This document shows positions 45,401-57,382 of a stretch of DNA of 64,000 nucleotides, piece after piece. The translations under genes were made by a program, and so were the position numbers. The notes under the pieces were generated by a model that worked only from the letters and a program-made list of their open reading frames with translations, was not told the DNA's origin and made no database searches. Source of the DNA: Rallus limicola (Eukaryota > Chordata > Aves > Gruiformes > Rallidae); assembly GCA_022605955.1 (NCBI GenBank), contig JAKCOZ010000262.1, positions 124,001-188,000 on the forward strand. Direction: 5' to 3'. The first letter of the stretch is position 1; every line of letters starts with the position of its first letter.

Positions 45401-46330
45401 GGAGTCCCTGGAGCTCTGTTGTCGTTGGTCATTTTTGCTCAGGTGACATTTGCCCCAATTTGCCAATGGCAAAAGAAAACAGGGGAATGCACCCAGGAGT
45501 CACAGATGCAGAAGCCTCCTGTTATGCCACTGTCAAATCAGCCTCATCAGTCTCAACTGACTCGGGTTTCCTCTGTTTCATTCTCTACTTTGGAACAGCT
45601 TTTTCCTTCCGCTCGGCCGTCTACCTCTGTCCTAACCCGGACGGAGGTGGTAGCACAGCTGGTGCAAAAGGGTCGGGAACGGAGAGTGTCCATTTCAGGC
45701 CAAGACCCAGCAGATGTGAGTCTGCCTCTGACAACGGCGGATTCTGATTGGGCACTGGGACATTCTGATTCCTTAGCTTTAGCTATGGAAGGTTATCCTG
45801 GGCAGATGCGTAACAAAAGACCAGAAGGGAGAGTCGCACAGTGGATAGCCTTAACAGGGTGGGTGCAGAAGCCATTGTTTTCCTTGCAACCGGTACAAGG
45901 AAGAACTGTATATACAGATGCAGGGAAACGTAGTAACTCAGCAGCATGTGTCTGGTGGGACAATGATCATTGGCACAAAGAGCTAATTACAGGCCAACCA
46001 AAAGACACGTTGCAGACATTAGAGTTGAAGGCGGTGGTCTGGCCTTTTTGCCAACGGGATCAGGAGCCCCTAAATGTAGTTTCAGACTCTCTGTAAGTTG
46101 TGGGCATATGTGCACGACTTGAAGATGCTTACATAAGGGAAAACAGGAATTCTCAGCTAGTGACACTATTTGTCCAGCTGCGTTAAGAGGAACTCATGAA
46201 TATGCAGTTTTGCATGTATGGAGTCATAAAACTGAGAAAGGCCTAGGGGAAGGTAATGCAGTAGCAGATCAGGCAGTTATGATAGCACCTAGAAACTCCT
46301 TTGAAGCAGCTCGTGTCTCTTATGAACCCT
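45401..46330 (+). pseudogene. class II ERV RT connection and RNase H remnant
   Basis: Encodes a VYTDAGKRSNSAACVWW word (RNase H first Asp), LELKAVVW (Glu) and VVSDSL (Asp). Near 46255-46275 comes a GNAVADQ word of the RNase H end. Integrase would follow but is cut at about 46335 by an LTR-1 fragment. Confidence 0.65.
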
Positions 46331-46334
46331 GCTG

Positions 46335-46752
46335 CAACCCTCCCATCTGTGGCCTGTGGAGAGACCGACCCATGCCGCAGCAGGTTTGCCAGGGACTTGT
46401 GACTCTGTGAGGGTCCAGGCCGGAGGAGTCTGGGCCCAAAGGTCAGCACCCCATGGAAGGGAACCCTGCTGAGGGCTGAGGGGAGGAGATGAGTCCCCTA
46501 TAGAAAGGACTCACGCTGGAGAAGTTCATAGAGGACTGTCTGCTGTGGCTGTGACCCCACAGTGCCGCAAGGGAAGGGGGTGTGCATGGAATGTCTCCCC
46601 ACCATCCTTGGCTAAGAAGGAAAACGACTTGGGAGGAAGTGACTGCAAAGCCCCATTCCCCATTCCCTGACCCATGCCGCAATGGGTTGGAAGAAGGGAG
46701 AGAATTTATGATTAAAGTCGGCGAAGAAGGGAGGGGTGGGAGAAAGTAGAGA
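46335..46752 (+). mobile_element. LTR-1 internal fragment
   Basis: Matches the middle of LTR-1 (GTGGCCTGTGGAGAGACCGACCC to GAAGAAGGGAGGGGTGGG). Confidence 0.6.
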
Positions 46753-47991
46753 CATGGTGACCCCATGGCCGAGGTTATATCCAGACTTGTGAGTGGAAAA
46801 ACCATACGGGTGCTTGGTATTGTACTGGAGAAACACAGAGTCAACTGGGGAGACTTAGCAGCACCTTTTCTGGACCTCTGGGAGATCCCAGAATCACAGA
46901 ATTGCAGGGGTTGGAAGGCACCTCAAGAGATCCCGGACGCTCTGAAAAGGACATCAGCCCCTGACACCCCTGTGCTGTCACCAGGGAGCAGCTGTGACTG
47001 CCTGTGACCTCACTGCTCTGCAGCATCTGCCGCTCTGCCCCTTTTGTCTCCAGCTCCTGTGGGTGCACTCGCCAGGCAGGCAGGCTCCAGTAGGACCTTT
47101 GGCTTGCTCTGTGAGCTTTGGCCTGGGGGAGAGCAGCAGCTGTGGGCACCCAGAACAGGCAGCCCCTTCTAGCACTGCTCAAGGAGTACGTGGTCCCCTT
47201 GTTCAACTGCTGCTGGAGGGACAGACACTTCCCTCCCCATCCCGTGTCCCCTCTGGCATCTGACACCCTGACAGCCGGGGCTGGGTCAGCTGCAGTCACC
47301 TGTGTCCTGGGGACGGGGCTGCCTGTGGGTGCAGAGGGCAGCTGTGGGGTGAGGAGGGAGGGAAAGGAGGTGGCTCTGGTGCCTGTAGAAGGCAGAATGT
47401 GTCCCTGACCCCCTGTGATCCCAGATTGGGGCCAGAGAGCCATGGGCAGCCCTGCTGCTGCCTCAGGGGTTCCTGGTCCCATGGCTGCACCTTGTGCCAG
47501 AGGAGAGAGAGAGGACTGTGGGGAAATCTGGGGCACAGGGATCCCCATGGAACAGGGCCCATTGTGTCCCCCTCTGCATCTGGTGGGGTTGGGGCTGTCC
47601 CCCAGCATGGTGCTGCGGAACTCTGTGTGCTTCTAATGGGGGAGCCACCAACCCATCCTGTCCTGGCAGGATGCTGCTGCTGGGCACTGCGTTTGGGGTG
47701 GCAGGTGCCGACCCCCTCCCTGTTCCCTCTGTGCTGACAGCGACTGTGATACACCACCCCTCCATCTTTCCACCCCCAACCATGTGCAGGCAGGGACACA
47801 GACCCCAACTGGAGACACCCCTGCACCCTTTGTGCAGAGCTGCACTGTGGGCACCGCTCTGTGGGATGCTGTAGCTGTGGGAGGGCTGGAGACGTGAGTG
47901 GGCTGGATGCTGGCTTCAGCCCCCACCCCAGCCACTCCCAGCCCATGGAGCTGCAGGAAAGCAACAGAGACTCCTTGGTCTGGAGCAAGTC
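46753..47991 (-). other. 3' flank of copy F
   Basis: Shared ART flank, antisense, with a short CR1 tail piece near 46885-46950. The right palindrome arm begins at about 47230. Confidence 0.6.
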
Positions 47992-47997
47992 TTTATT
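47992..47997 (-). terminator. poly(A) signal of copy F
   Basis: AATAAA on the - strand in the shared context. Because of the deletion it lies only about 150 bases after the in-intron stop. Confidence 0.6.
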
Positions 47998-48144
47998 TCT
48001 CAGGTGGATCCTTGTCCCAACCCCTTGCCATTGCCATGGTGCTGCAGCAGTGGTGGCATCTTGCCCAAGGGCCAGCTGCCTCTGTCACCCTCCCCGCCCT
48101 GTCCAGATCCCCCTTTGCTGGCAGACTGGCCACCCTACCCCCCA

Positions 48145-48954
48145 TCAGCGCAGCAGCAGGGAGGGACCATCCCCCAGGACATCACCTTTCAGAAACTCAC
48201 AGTTGTACTTGCTGTACACGCCCTGGGACTGGAGCTCAATGCGGGCACTGTTCCCTTTACGGGTGACACTGGTGACCTTGAAGGTCTCAAAGGGTGGGAT
48301 GAGGACCTCCTCCTCATCGGGGAAGAAGGAGTAATTGCTGATGGGGACACCAAAGCAGGTTTTCACTGAGAAGATGGTGCCCTTGCCGAAATTCTCAGCA
48401 ACCTCCCTCTTTAAGGAGCTGGAGGCGAACTGTCCAAAGCGGACAGTTTGGCCACGCTGGGCAGTGAAGATGATGTCCTTGACCCCCCGGTAGACATCAT
48501 GGCAGCAGCGAGACTGGTCATGCCATAGGGCATGTACAGCCTGGGTCAGCAGGAAATGCAGCACCTTGAAGGGGAACTTGTGCAGGTATTGCTCACGGGA
48601 ACGCCCAGCCTCACGCACACCCCTGTTGAACTCCTCGTACAGGGGTGAGGCTTCAAAGGTGTATGCCATCAGGGCGATTGCCTGCTCTGGCTTCAGCACT
48701 GACGACTGGGACCCACGGCACTGCCATTGAGCTGTTGCTGCTTTCCAGGCATTGGAGTAGTTGCTGTTGGGGACAAACTCGGTGCGGTTCAGCTTCTTCA
48801 GCTTTCCCTCCATCTTGTCACTGCAGCCCTGGTACTGGTCGTCAAAGGATTTGGGGGCCATGTCCATCTCCAGGATGAGGAGTCGCTGGAACATGGGACT
48901 GCCAGAGGCCAGCGTCCCGAGCAGCCACACCAAGCCCAGCACCAGATGCTCCAT
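48145..48954 (-). CDS. ecto-ADP-ribosyltransferase, copy F (both C-terminal exons deleted)
   Basis: The main exon has its ATG at 48954 (signal peptide MEHLVLGLVWLLG), an N-R-T sequon, R156 in YRG, S178-S-S180 and E214-x-E216 before VLIPPFE, so it is predicted catalytic. One deletion fuses the intron (CCCTTGGGC) to the 3'UTR (AAGATGCCACC), removing the 39-nt exon and the whole GPI exon. The donor at 48185/48186 has no partner, and the frame ends at the conserved in-intron stop (269 aa). The stop is followed closely by a poly(A) signal, which makes a compact secreted-enzyme gene plausible. Its palindrome partner D differs strongly in sequence, so the two have not been homogenised recently. Confidence 0.8.
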   Translation of the reverse strand: MEHLVLGLVWLLGTLASGSPMFQRLLILEMDMAPKSFDDQYQGCSDKMEGKLKKLNRTEFVPNSNYSNAWKAATAQWQCRGSQSSVLKPEQAIALMAYTFEASPLYEEFNRGVREAGRSREQYLHKFPFKVLHFLLTQAVHALWHDQSRCCHDVYRGVKDIIFTAQRGQTVRFGQFASSSLKREVAENFGKGTIFSVKTCFGVPISNYSFFPDEEEVLIPPFETFKVTSVTRKGNSARIELQSQGVYSKYNCEFLKGDVLGDGPSLLLR

Positions 48955-49320
48955 GGCAGGCAGAGCCACCCTGGGAGAAGACCCTGGCTGCTGCGGTGCT
49001 GTGGGCAGGGAAGCAACCGGTTCCTCTGCAGGCAGATGGGGAAGTGGAGAAACAAGAGTGGGGTCAACTCGTGGGAGCAGGGCCTGTGAGGGGGCTGTGA
49101 AGTGGGGCAGGCTGGGGGGAAGCAGCCCCAGTTGCATCCCCAGCCAGGGCACCGGTCAAGACCCTGACCCCAGGACCATCCCGAACACCACTACTTGCCT
49201 CAGACCATGCCCAGAGGCGGGTGTCCCCAGTGCCTGGCCCCAGGGCCCTGGCAGCCCGAGGGTCTGTGGTGTCTCCTGCCAGAAGCAAAGCCCTGGGGGG
49301 ACGCCAGCGAGAAGCCATAC

Positions 49321-49378
49321 CTGTGTCCTGTGGTGGTGTGGACGTGCTGCTCCCCAGATCCTGTGGCACCCAGCCCCT
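49321..49378 (-). other. 5' untranslated exon of ART copy F
   Basis: Same block and donor (CACAG|GTATGG on the - strand) as in A, B, D, E and H. Confidence 0.45.
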
Positions 49379-49439
49379 CGGTGCCTGCCTGTTCCTGGTA
49401 GGAAAGAGGAGAACCAGACACCCTTTTTGGAGCAGTCCT

Positions 49440-50175
49440 CTGGCAGGAGCAGCTCTGGGCTGGGGGAACGTCCCTGTTGCGCTGCTGGTGGACACAGGTG
49501 TGTCCCGACCCAGGTCCGGTCTGCGGGAGGTTCCTTGTTCTTCCCAGAGTAAGATTAAGACACAAACCAGGTCAGAGGCCATAAGGACAAGAAGGAGTTT
49601 AACAGCTACATCAACATTCACCGAGATGCAAGAAAGAGAGAGAAAGATGGGGAGAAAGGACAGCAAAGGGGCAATAGCTACCACCGTGGAGCTGCGGGGT
49701 CCCGTCAGTCCCACTCGACTTCAGGCCAGGTGGAGAATCGGTGTGGTGCTGGTTGTCAGGGCTCTTTTATTGAGGTGTATTGCCCCTTCTGAGAAACAAT
49801 CAGCATATTCTAAGAACTGTTGAGCTTAACCCCTCCCACCCCTGGGCTCATGATTCTGCACGTGCCCAATGCCATCACTAGGAGGTCCCTTAACATCCTC
49901 AGTGGTCTTCAGGGGTCTCTGGACCCCCCTTTGGTTTCCCACACTGGGTGCATGCACAGGGCTTGGGTTAAAGTTCTCAGACTTTGCTACACGGACAGGT
50001 TCATAGTAGGGCAGGAAATGGGTCCACTTGTGGTTTGCCTGATACTCCATTGCTACGGCAGTGGTAGAAGATATGATGGTCCAGCAATGTTGAGGTAAAC
50101 ATCTGCTTGTACTAATAACCACCAGCACAGTCTCTACCTCGTCTCTTAAACATCCGTTGAGGGACACAGTCCTTC
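49440..50175 (-). promoter_or_regulatory. shared upstream block of ART units (copy F)
   Basis: Full-length block, antisense. It lies much closer to the 5' exon than in partner D, because about 400 bp (counterpart of 19317-19730) are missing. Confidence 0.4.
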
Positions 50176-50572
50176 ACAAAGCCTGAGTTAACCATAAATG
50201 GAATGGTTTGCAGTCACCAATCTACGCAGCAAGAACCTTGCTTTTTGGAACAAACAATTCATGGTTGCAAATGGACAATTTGGCCAGTTTCAGAATTAGA
50301 TGTTTCCTGGAGTCAGTGCCAGGCATGAATGTCTTGTATCAAATGATGGAAACAGTGTGGAAGGATTCAGTCTACAAACCCATTTGTAGGATGCATAAGA
50401 AATCTTTGCCATCTCCTTTGGAAAAAGAGTACCTGTACTTTTGATGCTGCAACAGAAGCACAGCTTGCCTTATTCTGGCATTATGAGCCCCTGAATGCAA
50501 GTAATCTTGGAATCTCTTTAAACAAAGAAAACATTTGCTCAAATGAAACAGTTCAAAGACTATATACAAAGC
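50176..50572. other. intergenic block, mirror of 18176-18560
   Basis: No gene seen. Confidence 0.5.
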
Positions 50573-51065
50573 CTAATAAGACTGTTTGAATGCTAGCCAG
50601 GTCTCACAGGCTCCCATTCCTTCAAACAGCCTAGCCCACGGGATAGCCCCTATTAGATTGCAGAGGAGATCAAAGTTAGCTCCTCCAAAATTCAGGGTAG
50701 CTATCCTGCTTTTTGGCTTGCTTCTTCCACTCAGGATTTTGAACTCGACCATTTCATGGTCGCTTTCTCCTAACCTGCCCCCAACCTTCACTTCCCTAAC
50801 GAGCCCATCCTCGTTGGTTAAAACAAGGTCCAGTCCCCACCTTCCCCTTGTAGGTTCCTGCACCATCTGTAGCAGGAAATTGTCTTCTACACATTGCAGA
50901 AATTGTCTGGACTGCATATGACTGGACCTGTAGCTTGCCCAGCAAATATCTGGGTAATTGAAGTCCCCCATAAGGACCAGCACCTGGGATCTGAAGGCTA
51001 CTTCTACCTGCTTATAGAATGCACGATGAGCCTGCGCCTCTTGATCAGGGGCCTATAGTACACAC
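50573..51065 (-). mobile_element. CR1 LINE endonuclease-domain fragment
   Basis: Mirror of 17676-18175, with the same GDFNYPDICW, LDLVLTN and GESDHEMVEF words on the - strand. The 136-codon frame is still open, with a D-to-E class change near the LTN motif. Confidence 0.85.
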
Positions 51066-51805
51066 CCACAACAGTGTGTGGGTGTGAACAGGGGCAGGGA
51101 ATGGGGAATGGGGCTTTGCAGTCAATTCCTCCCAAGTTTTCTTCCTTCTCATCTGTGGGGGGTGCATTCCACACACACACACACACACCCTGTACCCCAT
51201 TGCACCATTGGGTCCCACCCACAGCAGACAGTCCTCCACGAACTTCTCCAACATGAGTCCTTTCTATCGGGGACTCATCTCTGCACCACAGGCCTCAGCA
51301 GGGCTCCCTTCCATGGGGTGCTTACTTTTGGGCCCAGACTGCTCCAGCCTGGTCCCCCACAGAGTCACAAGTGCCCTGGAAAACCTGCTGCAGTGTGGGT
51401 CAGTCTCTCCACAGGCCATAGATGGGATCTCTGCTCCCCGTCCTTACCCAGGGGACACCCGCTCCACCATGCTCTTCTCCACAGGCTGCAAGGGAATCTG
51501 TCTCCAGCACCTGGAGGGCCTCATTCCTCCCCCTCCCTCCTTTGGGCCTGCCCTTGGTGTCTGCACAGCTCCTTACATCCTCTCACTCTCTTCTCTGCTG
51601 GCAAAATACAGCTGCCTGTGGGTTTTTTTTCTCCTCAATGTGATTCCCAGAGGCACTGTGACCATCACCATTTGTCTTGGCTTTGGACACATGCAACTCT
51701 GTCCTTGCTGTTTACTCTCTGGGGCCTGCACAGAGCTTCTGGCTGCTTCTTGAAGGAGCCAGCTCTGCAGCTCCCCCATCTCTACCAGCACTCAGTTATG
51801 CAAAA
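51066..51805 (-). mobile_element. LTR-1 5' fragment
   Basis: Mirror of 16949-17675. A short CA repeat at 51171-51188 is longer than in the left arm. Confidence 0.6.
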
Positions 51806-52039
51806 CTGTGATAGTGGTCTGATAAATGGTCTAACAATAACTGTACATCACTCCAACCAGGTTAATGTGGTCTGATAACAAATTGAAAGTGCTTGGTCAT
51901 CCCAAAAGCTCTAAAGTTTCTAAATCAAAAGAAGAAAATGAAACTTTGACCATAACAGTCCCTCCATTGGTCTTCACGGACTCCCTTAAGGGCATCTGTA
52001 TCATAGTTTGTCCCTTCTTGATCCTTGTTTGGTTAGAAA

Positions 52040-52132
52040 TGGGGATGGGGACGGGGATGGGGATGGGAATGGGGAGTGGGATGGGGATGGGGGTGGGGAC
52101 AGGGATGAGGATGGGGATGGGGATGGGAGGGA
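52040..52132 (+). repeat. (GGGGAT)n hexamer array
   Basis: Mirror of 16621-16713. G-runs lie on the + strand. Confidence 0.9.
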
Positions 52133-53840
52133 ATCTCCTTTCACTTTCTAAATGATCTTCTGAGGCTACTTTTGGGGGTGGCCGATACAGATCAGGTGAG
52201 TCCTCTGGTTTATGCATCTTTCCTGATTTTGTGCACCTTTGTCCCAGACTACAAGATGAACAACACCTTTTTCAGTTTTCCCTGCCTCTGTGTATTATTT
52301 TCTCTTTCTAAGGCTACAACCAGGATGGGGATGTAAAATGACAATCTTTTTGCCATCCCAGAGGGTTACGAAGGGTGAAAAACTGCACAGGAGGCCTCAC
52401 CCCATTTCTGTTCCTTGAAAGCAGCATCAATTGTAAAATAGTATTATAATTCAAAGACCCATTAAGAGGCCATTTCTCCCCATTTTCTAATTTACACAGA
52501 GGCCACCATTGGTTACAATATTTGATCAGAGTCTTTCAATCTTCTCTTCCTCCTGACCGTAAAATATCTTTCCAAAATACAACCCTCTTTTCCAATATTC
52601 CTCCCCCCTGGTTGTTACCCATCTTACTTCCTGACACCACCTACAACAAAATGCCTTTTTCCAGTGAGCAAGCTCTCATCAAGGGATGTTTTCTCCACCT
52701 AAACTCCATACCCTGATCTAAATAAAACTCTCGTGCCCCTAAACCACATTAATATTCCATACAAACAACACTGTTTACAAAGCAGGCAAAGACTGTGGAA
52801 CCCTGTTTCCACCCCTGGGGCAGTCGGTTCCACAGTTATTGGATGCTTCTCCAAGTGAAAGCAAACTGTGGCCTGCACTCTGCTGCCAAAGGAGTCAAGA
52901 AGAAAGCATTGGCAATGCCAGTTGTGGAGGACCCCTTGGCTGCTTTTGACTCCAGTTCATGCTGGAGTTCTAATTATTTAGAACTCTTTCTCCTGTCAGG
53001 TCTGGGTAACAGGAGGAGGAATTGGATGGTTTTTCCATACACCCCATTATCCCCAAGCAAATGAAATAGTGGGAAGAACAAATGGACTTCTCAAGTGTTT
53101 TCTAAAACCCCTCAAATCAGGGTGGTTGGAGAGATTATGGGATGCAATTGCTCCTGTGAATAACCAATGGGGAATAAATGGATTCCCCAAAATCACGGGA
53201 TTCTGCCCGAAGGCTCCAACCCTGATCCCAAATCTCCACGGCCATGACCATCCCTTGAACTCCTCTCATTTTCCTGGCCAACCAGTGTTGCTGAAATCAC
53301 CCACCAAATGGACCGTTCCACAGGTACTTGAAATTCCCATGAATAAATTTGCTTGGAAAGGGAAGGATGCCCATGGGAAGGGACACAGAATCAACCCGAG
53401 GTGGATTGTGCCATCCTTTTAATCACCACCTACTTTCAGTTCCTCAAAATGAACCGAGTTTGCTCTCTTTCATTTTTTTCAGATAAAATCTTCAATATCT
53501 GCTTGAAGATATCAATTGCCTGCATCGTTTTATAGTAATTGCCTTGTTGTTCCTTTAATGTTGTAGGCTCACTGCTTCTCCCCCCTCATCGCTTTGTTTT
53601 CTCCTTCTTCTCACGGAGGAGCAAAATTGTTTCTCTTTCATTTTCGGGGGAAGAAAGAAACCACAGTGAGGAGGCCTGACTTCTTCTAACCTGTACTTTG
53701 CTCTGTCCCCATCTATGGGGGGAGAGGGAAGCCAACTCCCCCCTTTTTTTGAGGGACAGGAGTTTGAATTGCTAGCCAAATATGGCAATGGGTTAATGAA
53801 GCCAGGCATGGCGAGAATTTAGAGGGATTTTGGCCAAACA
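52133..53840 (+). mobile_element. ERV mosaic including ERVL-like integrase remnant
   Basis: Mirror of 14831-16615. Positions 52795-53422 hold the integrase end. The expected catalytic Glu is Gly here too (53072-53074), so the change predates the palindrome. A second word, RTNGLLKCFLKP, is in frame. Confidence 0.55.
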
Positions 53841-55094
53841 GAAATGAGACCTTCGAGGCTTGGTGGCCCCATGGCCGAGGTTATATCCAGACTTGTGAAT
53901 GGAAAAACCATACAGGTGCTTGGTATTGTACTGGACAAACACAGAGTCAACTGGGGAGACTTAGCAGCACCTTTTCTGGCCCTCTGGGAGATGCCAGAAT
54001 CACAGGATTGCAGGGGTTGGAAGGCACCTCAAGAGATCCCGGACGCTCTGAAAAGGACATCAGCCCCTGACACCCCTGTGCTGTCACCAGGGAGCAGCTG
54101 TGACTGCCTGTGACCTCACTGCTCTGCAGCATCTGCCGCTCCGCTCCTTTTGTCTCCAGCTCCTGTGGGTGCACTCGCCAGGCAGGCAGGCTCCAGTAGG
54201 ACCTTTGGCTTGCTCTGTGAGCTTTGGCCTAGGGGAGAGCAGCAGCTGTGGGCACCCAGAACCCTTCTAGCACTGCTCAAGGAGTACGTGGTCCCCTTGT
54301 CCAACTGCTGCTGGAGGGACAGGCACTTCCCTCCCCATCCCGTGTCCCCTCTGGCATCTGACACCCTGACAGCAGGGGCTGGGTCAGCTGCAGTCACCTG
54401 TGTCCTGGGGACAGGGCTGCCTGTGGGTGCAGAGGGCAGCAGTGGGATGAGGAGGGAGGGAAAGGAGGTGGCTCTGGTGCCTGTAGAAGGCAGAATGTGT
54501 CCCTGACCCCCTGTGATCCCAGATTGGGGCCAGAGAGCCATGGGCAGCCCTGCTGCTGGCCCAGGGGTGCCTGGTCCCATGGCTGCACCTTGTGCCAGAG
54601 GAGAGAGAGAGGACTGTGGGGAAATCTGGGGCACAGGGATCCCCATGGAACAGGGCCCATTGTGTCCCCCTCTGCATCTGGTGAGGTTGGGGCTGTCCCC
54701 CAGCATGGTGCTGCGGAACCCTGTGTGCTTCTAATGGGGGAGCCACCTGCCCATCCTGTCCTGGCAGGATGCTGATCCTGGGCACTGCGTTTTGGGTGGC
54801 AGGTGCCCACCTCCTCCCTGTTCCCTCTGCGCTGACAGGGACTGTGATACACCACCCTTCCATCTTTCCACCCCCCAAATTCTGCAAGCAACCATGTGCA
54901 GGCAGGGGCACAGACCCCAATTGGAGACACCCCTGCACCCTTGAGCAGAGCTGCACTGTGGGCACTGCTCTGCAGGATGCTGTAGCTGTGGGAGGGCTGG
55001 AGACGTGAGTGGGCTGGATCAGCCCCCACCCCAGCCACTCCCAGCCCACGGAGCTGCAGGAAAGCAACAGAGACTCCTTGGTCTGGAGCAAGTC
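53841..55094 (-). other. 3' flank of copy G
   Basis: Shared ART flank, antisense, with the CR1 tail piece near 53990-54050. Confidence 0.55.
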
Positions 55095-55100
55095 TTTATT
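55095..55100 (-). terminator. poly(A) signal of copy G
   Basis: AATAAA on the - strand in the shared context. Confidence 0.65.
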
Positions 55101-55326
55101 CCTCTGGGAGACAAGGGAAGGTCTCACCTGGGCTCCACTGATGTCCAGGTTCTGCAGGGGCGTCCCAGGGCTGGTGGCACCATGGCAGGGATAAGCAGCA
55201 TGGCTGTCCCCATGCCCCCAGCCCTCCCCCTGCCCGGTCCCATCCTGGCACCTCCATGAAGCTGGTGGATCCTTGTCCCAACCCCTTGCCATTGCCATGG
55301 TGCTGCAGCAGTGGTGGCATCTTGTC

Positions 55327-56630
55327 TCAGATTCCCACAGCAGTTGCCAGGGCTGTGGCTGCCAGGAAGAACCCCCAGAGGGGGTTGTGTCTGACACTCT
55401 GGCCTGGGGATGCCAAAGAGGTGCAGTCAGTGTCAGCTGGGGGGCAGGGGGCCTGGATGGGCTGTGCCCTCCCCAGCTGCAGGGGGGTCTCTCAGCTCAC
55501 CTGCACTGAAGGCGCACGGCTGGTTCTTGCATCGCTTCTCTGCCAAAGAAACCAACCGTGAGCACAACTGCTGCTGCAATGGCCTGTGCCACCCCAGCCC
55601 TGCACCACACTGTGCCGCGCCACGCTGCGCCCCACCACGCTGTGCCACGCTGCACCCTGTTTGCCGCTAAGGGCCCCATTGCAAAGCCCAGGGGAGAGCG
55701 GCTGGAAGACGTGCCAGGATGCACGCCCAAGGGCCAGCTGCCTCTGTCACCCTCCCCCCTGTCCAGATCCCCCTTTGCTGGCAGACTCGTTGGGATGGGG
55801 CCACCCCGTCCCCCGCAAACCAGCGATGGGGAGGGACCATCCCCCAGGACATCACCTTTCACATACTCGCAGTTGTACTTGCTGTACACGCCCTTGGACT
55901 GGAGCTCAATGCGGGCACTGTTTCCTTTACGGGTGACACTGGTGACCTCAAAGGTCTCAAAGGGTGGGATGATGACCCCCTCCCCTGAAAAGTCATCAAG
56001 GATATCCTTGATGAGGACACCGTAGCAGGTCTTCACTGAGAAGAAGGTGCCATCGCCAAACCCCTCAGCACTCTCCTGCTTTAGGGTGGTGGAAGTGAAC
56101 TGCCCAAAGCGGACAATTTCCCCACGCTGGGCACTGAAGATGATGTCCTTATCCTCTGAGGAGACACCGTAGCAACTGCGAGGCTGGGCCTGCCGCAGGG
56201 CACGAAGGGCCTCGGTCAGCAGGAAATGCAGTGCCTTGAAGTGGAAGTATTCCAGGTATTCCTTGTGGGAACGCCCGGCCTCACGCACATCCTCATTGAA
56301 CTTCTTCTCCACGGGCGGTTTTTCTACTGCGTATGCCACCAGGGCCATTGCCTGCTCCGGCTTCAGCGCTGAGGCTGGGAGCCTGCGGCCCTGCAATTCA
56401 GCAGTTGCTCTTTTCCAGGCCTCAGCATAGATACTGTTGGTTTCAAACTCGGTGCGGTTGAGCTCCTTCAGCTCCTCCTCCATCATCTGGCTGCAGCCCT
56501 GGTACTGGTCGTCAAAGGAGTTGGGGGCCATGTCCAGTACCTTCTCCACAATCTTTGATTGCTTGTCCATGGGGCTGACAGTGGCCAGAGTCCCGAGCAG
56601 CCACACCAAGCCCAGCGCCAGATGCTCCAT
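55327..56630 (-). CDS. ART pseudoenzyme, copy G (complete exons, GPI signal)
   Basis: Exons 56630-55856, 55539-55501 and 55403-55327 have consensus splice sites and join in phase 1 to give 296 aa. It has a signal peptide, N-R-T sequon, four cysteines, CKNQPC exon and a hydrophobic GPI signal ending LWGFFLAATALATAVGI. The active site carries the same losses as partner C: Arg in YRG to Ser, STS to STT, and ExE to GEG. Unlike C, the last acceptor is intact (CCCCAG). It is therefore predicted to be a surface-anchored protein that cannot transfer ADP-ribose by the usual mechanism. Around a dozen residues differ from C across the main exon, and none of them disrupts the frame. Confidence 0.8.
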
Positions 56631-57382
56631 GGCAGGCAGAGACACCCTGGGAGAAGCCCCCGGCTGCTGTTGTGCTGTGGGCAGGGAAGCAACTGGTTCC
56701 TCTGCAGGCAGATGGGGAAGTGGAGAAACAAGAGTGGGGTCAACTCGTGGGAGCAGGGCCTGCGAGGGGGCTGTGAAGTGGGGCAAGCTGGGGGGAAGCA
56801 GCCCCAGTTGCATCCTCAGCCTGAGCACCAGTCAAGGCCCCAACCCCAGCACCGTCCAAGTCCCCAACACCACTACTTGCCTAAGACCATGCCCAGATAT
56901 GGGTGTCTGTCTGGAGAAACAGACACCCCTTTTAGAGCAGTCCTCAGGCAGTATTGCTCAGGCTCAGATCTAGTCCCCACCCACTGGTTATTTTTACCAT
57001 CCCAAGTCCCCAGCACTCAGCTTGCCCACTGACCCCTCCTGCCCTGCAGCCTGGTTGCAGGAGCCAGTCAGGAAACCCCCATGGCATAAACTGCCTTTCT
57101 TCTGACCTGGGTGCAGGTGCTGTCCCACTCAGGGCTCTGCATTTGCCTGCAGCAATTGATGCTTACCTGGAGCCCAGGGCTTGCACCAACCCCCTGTCAT
57201 GCCCCTGAGGACGGGGCAGGTTGTGGCACAGGTGGCACAGAGCCATTGATGGCACTGGCGAGGGGCATCTGTGGTGGGTCAGACCCTGCCTGCATCCCCC
57301 CACACTGTGCAGGGGCTCAGAGGGCAGGAGGCAGGGCAGGATCCAGGCAGCAGGGTTGGGGACAGCCTGGTCCCTGCCTGAT

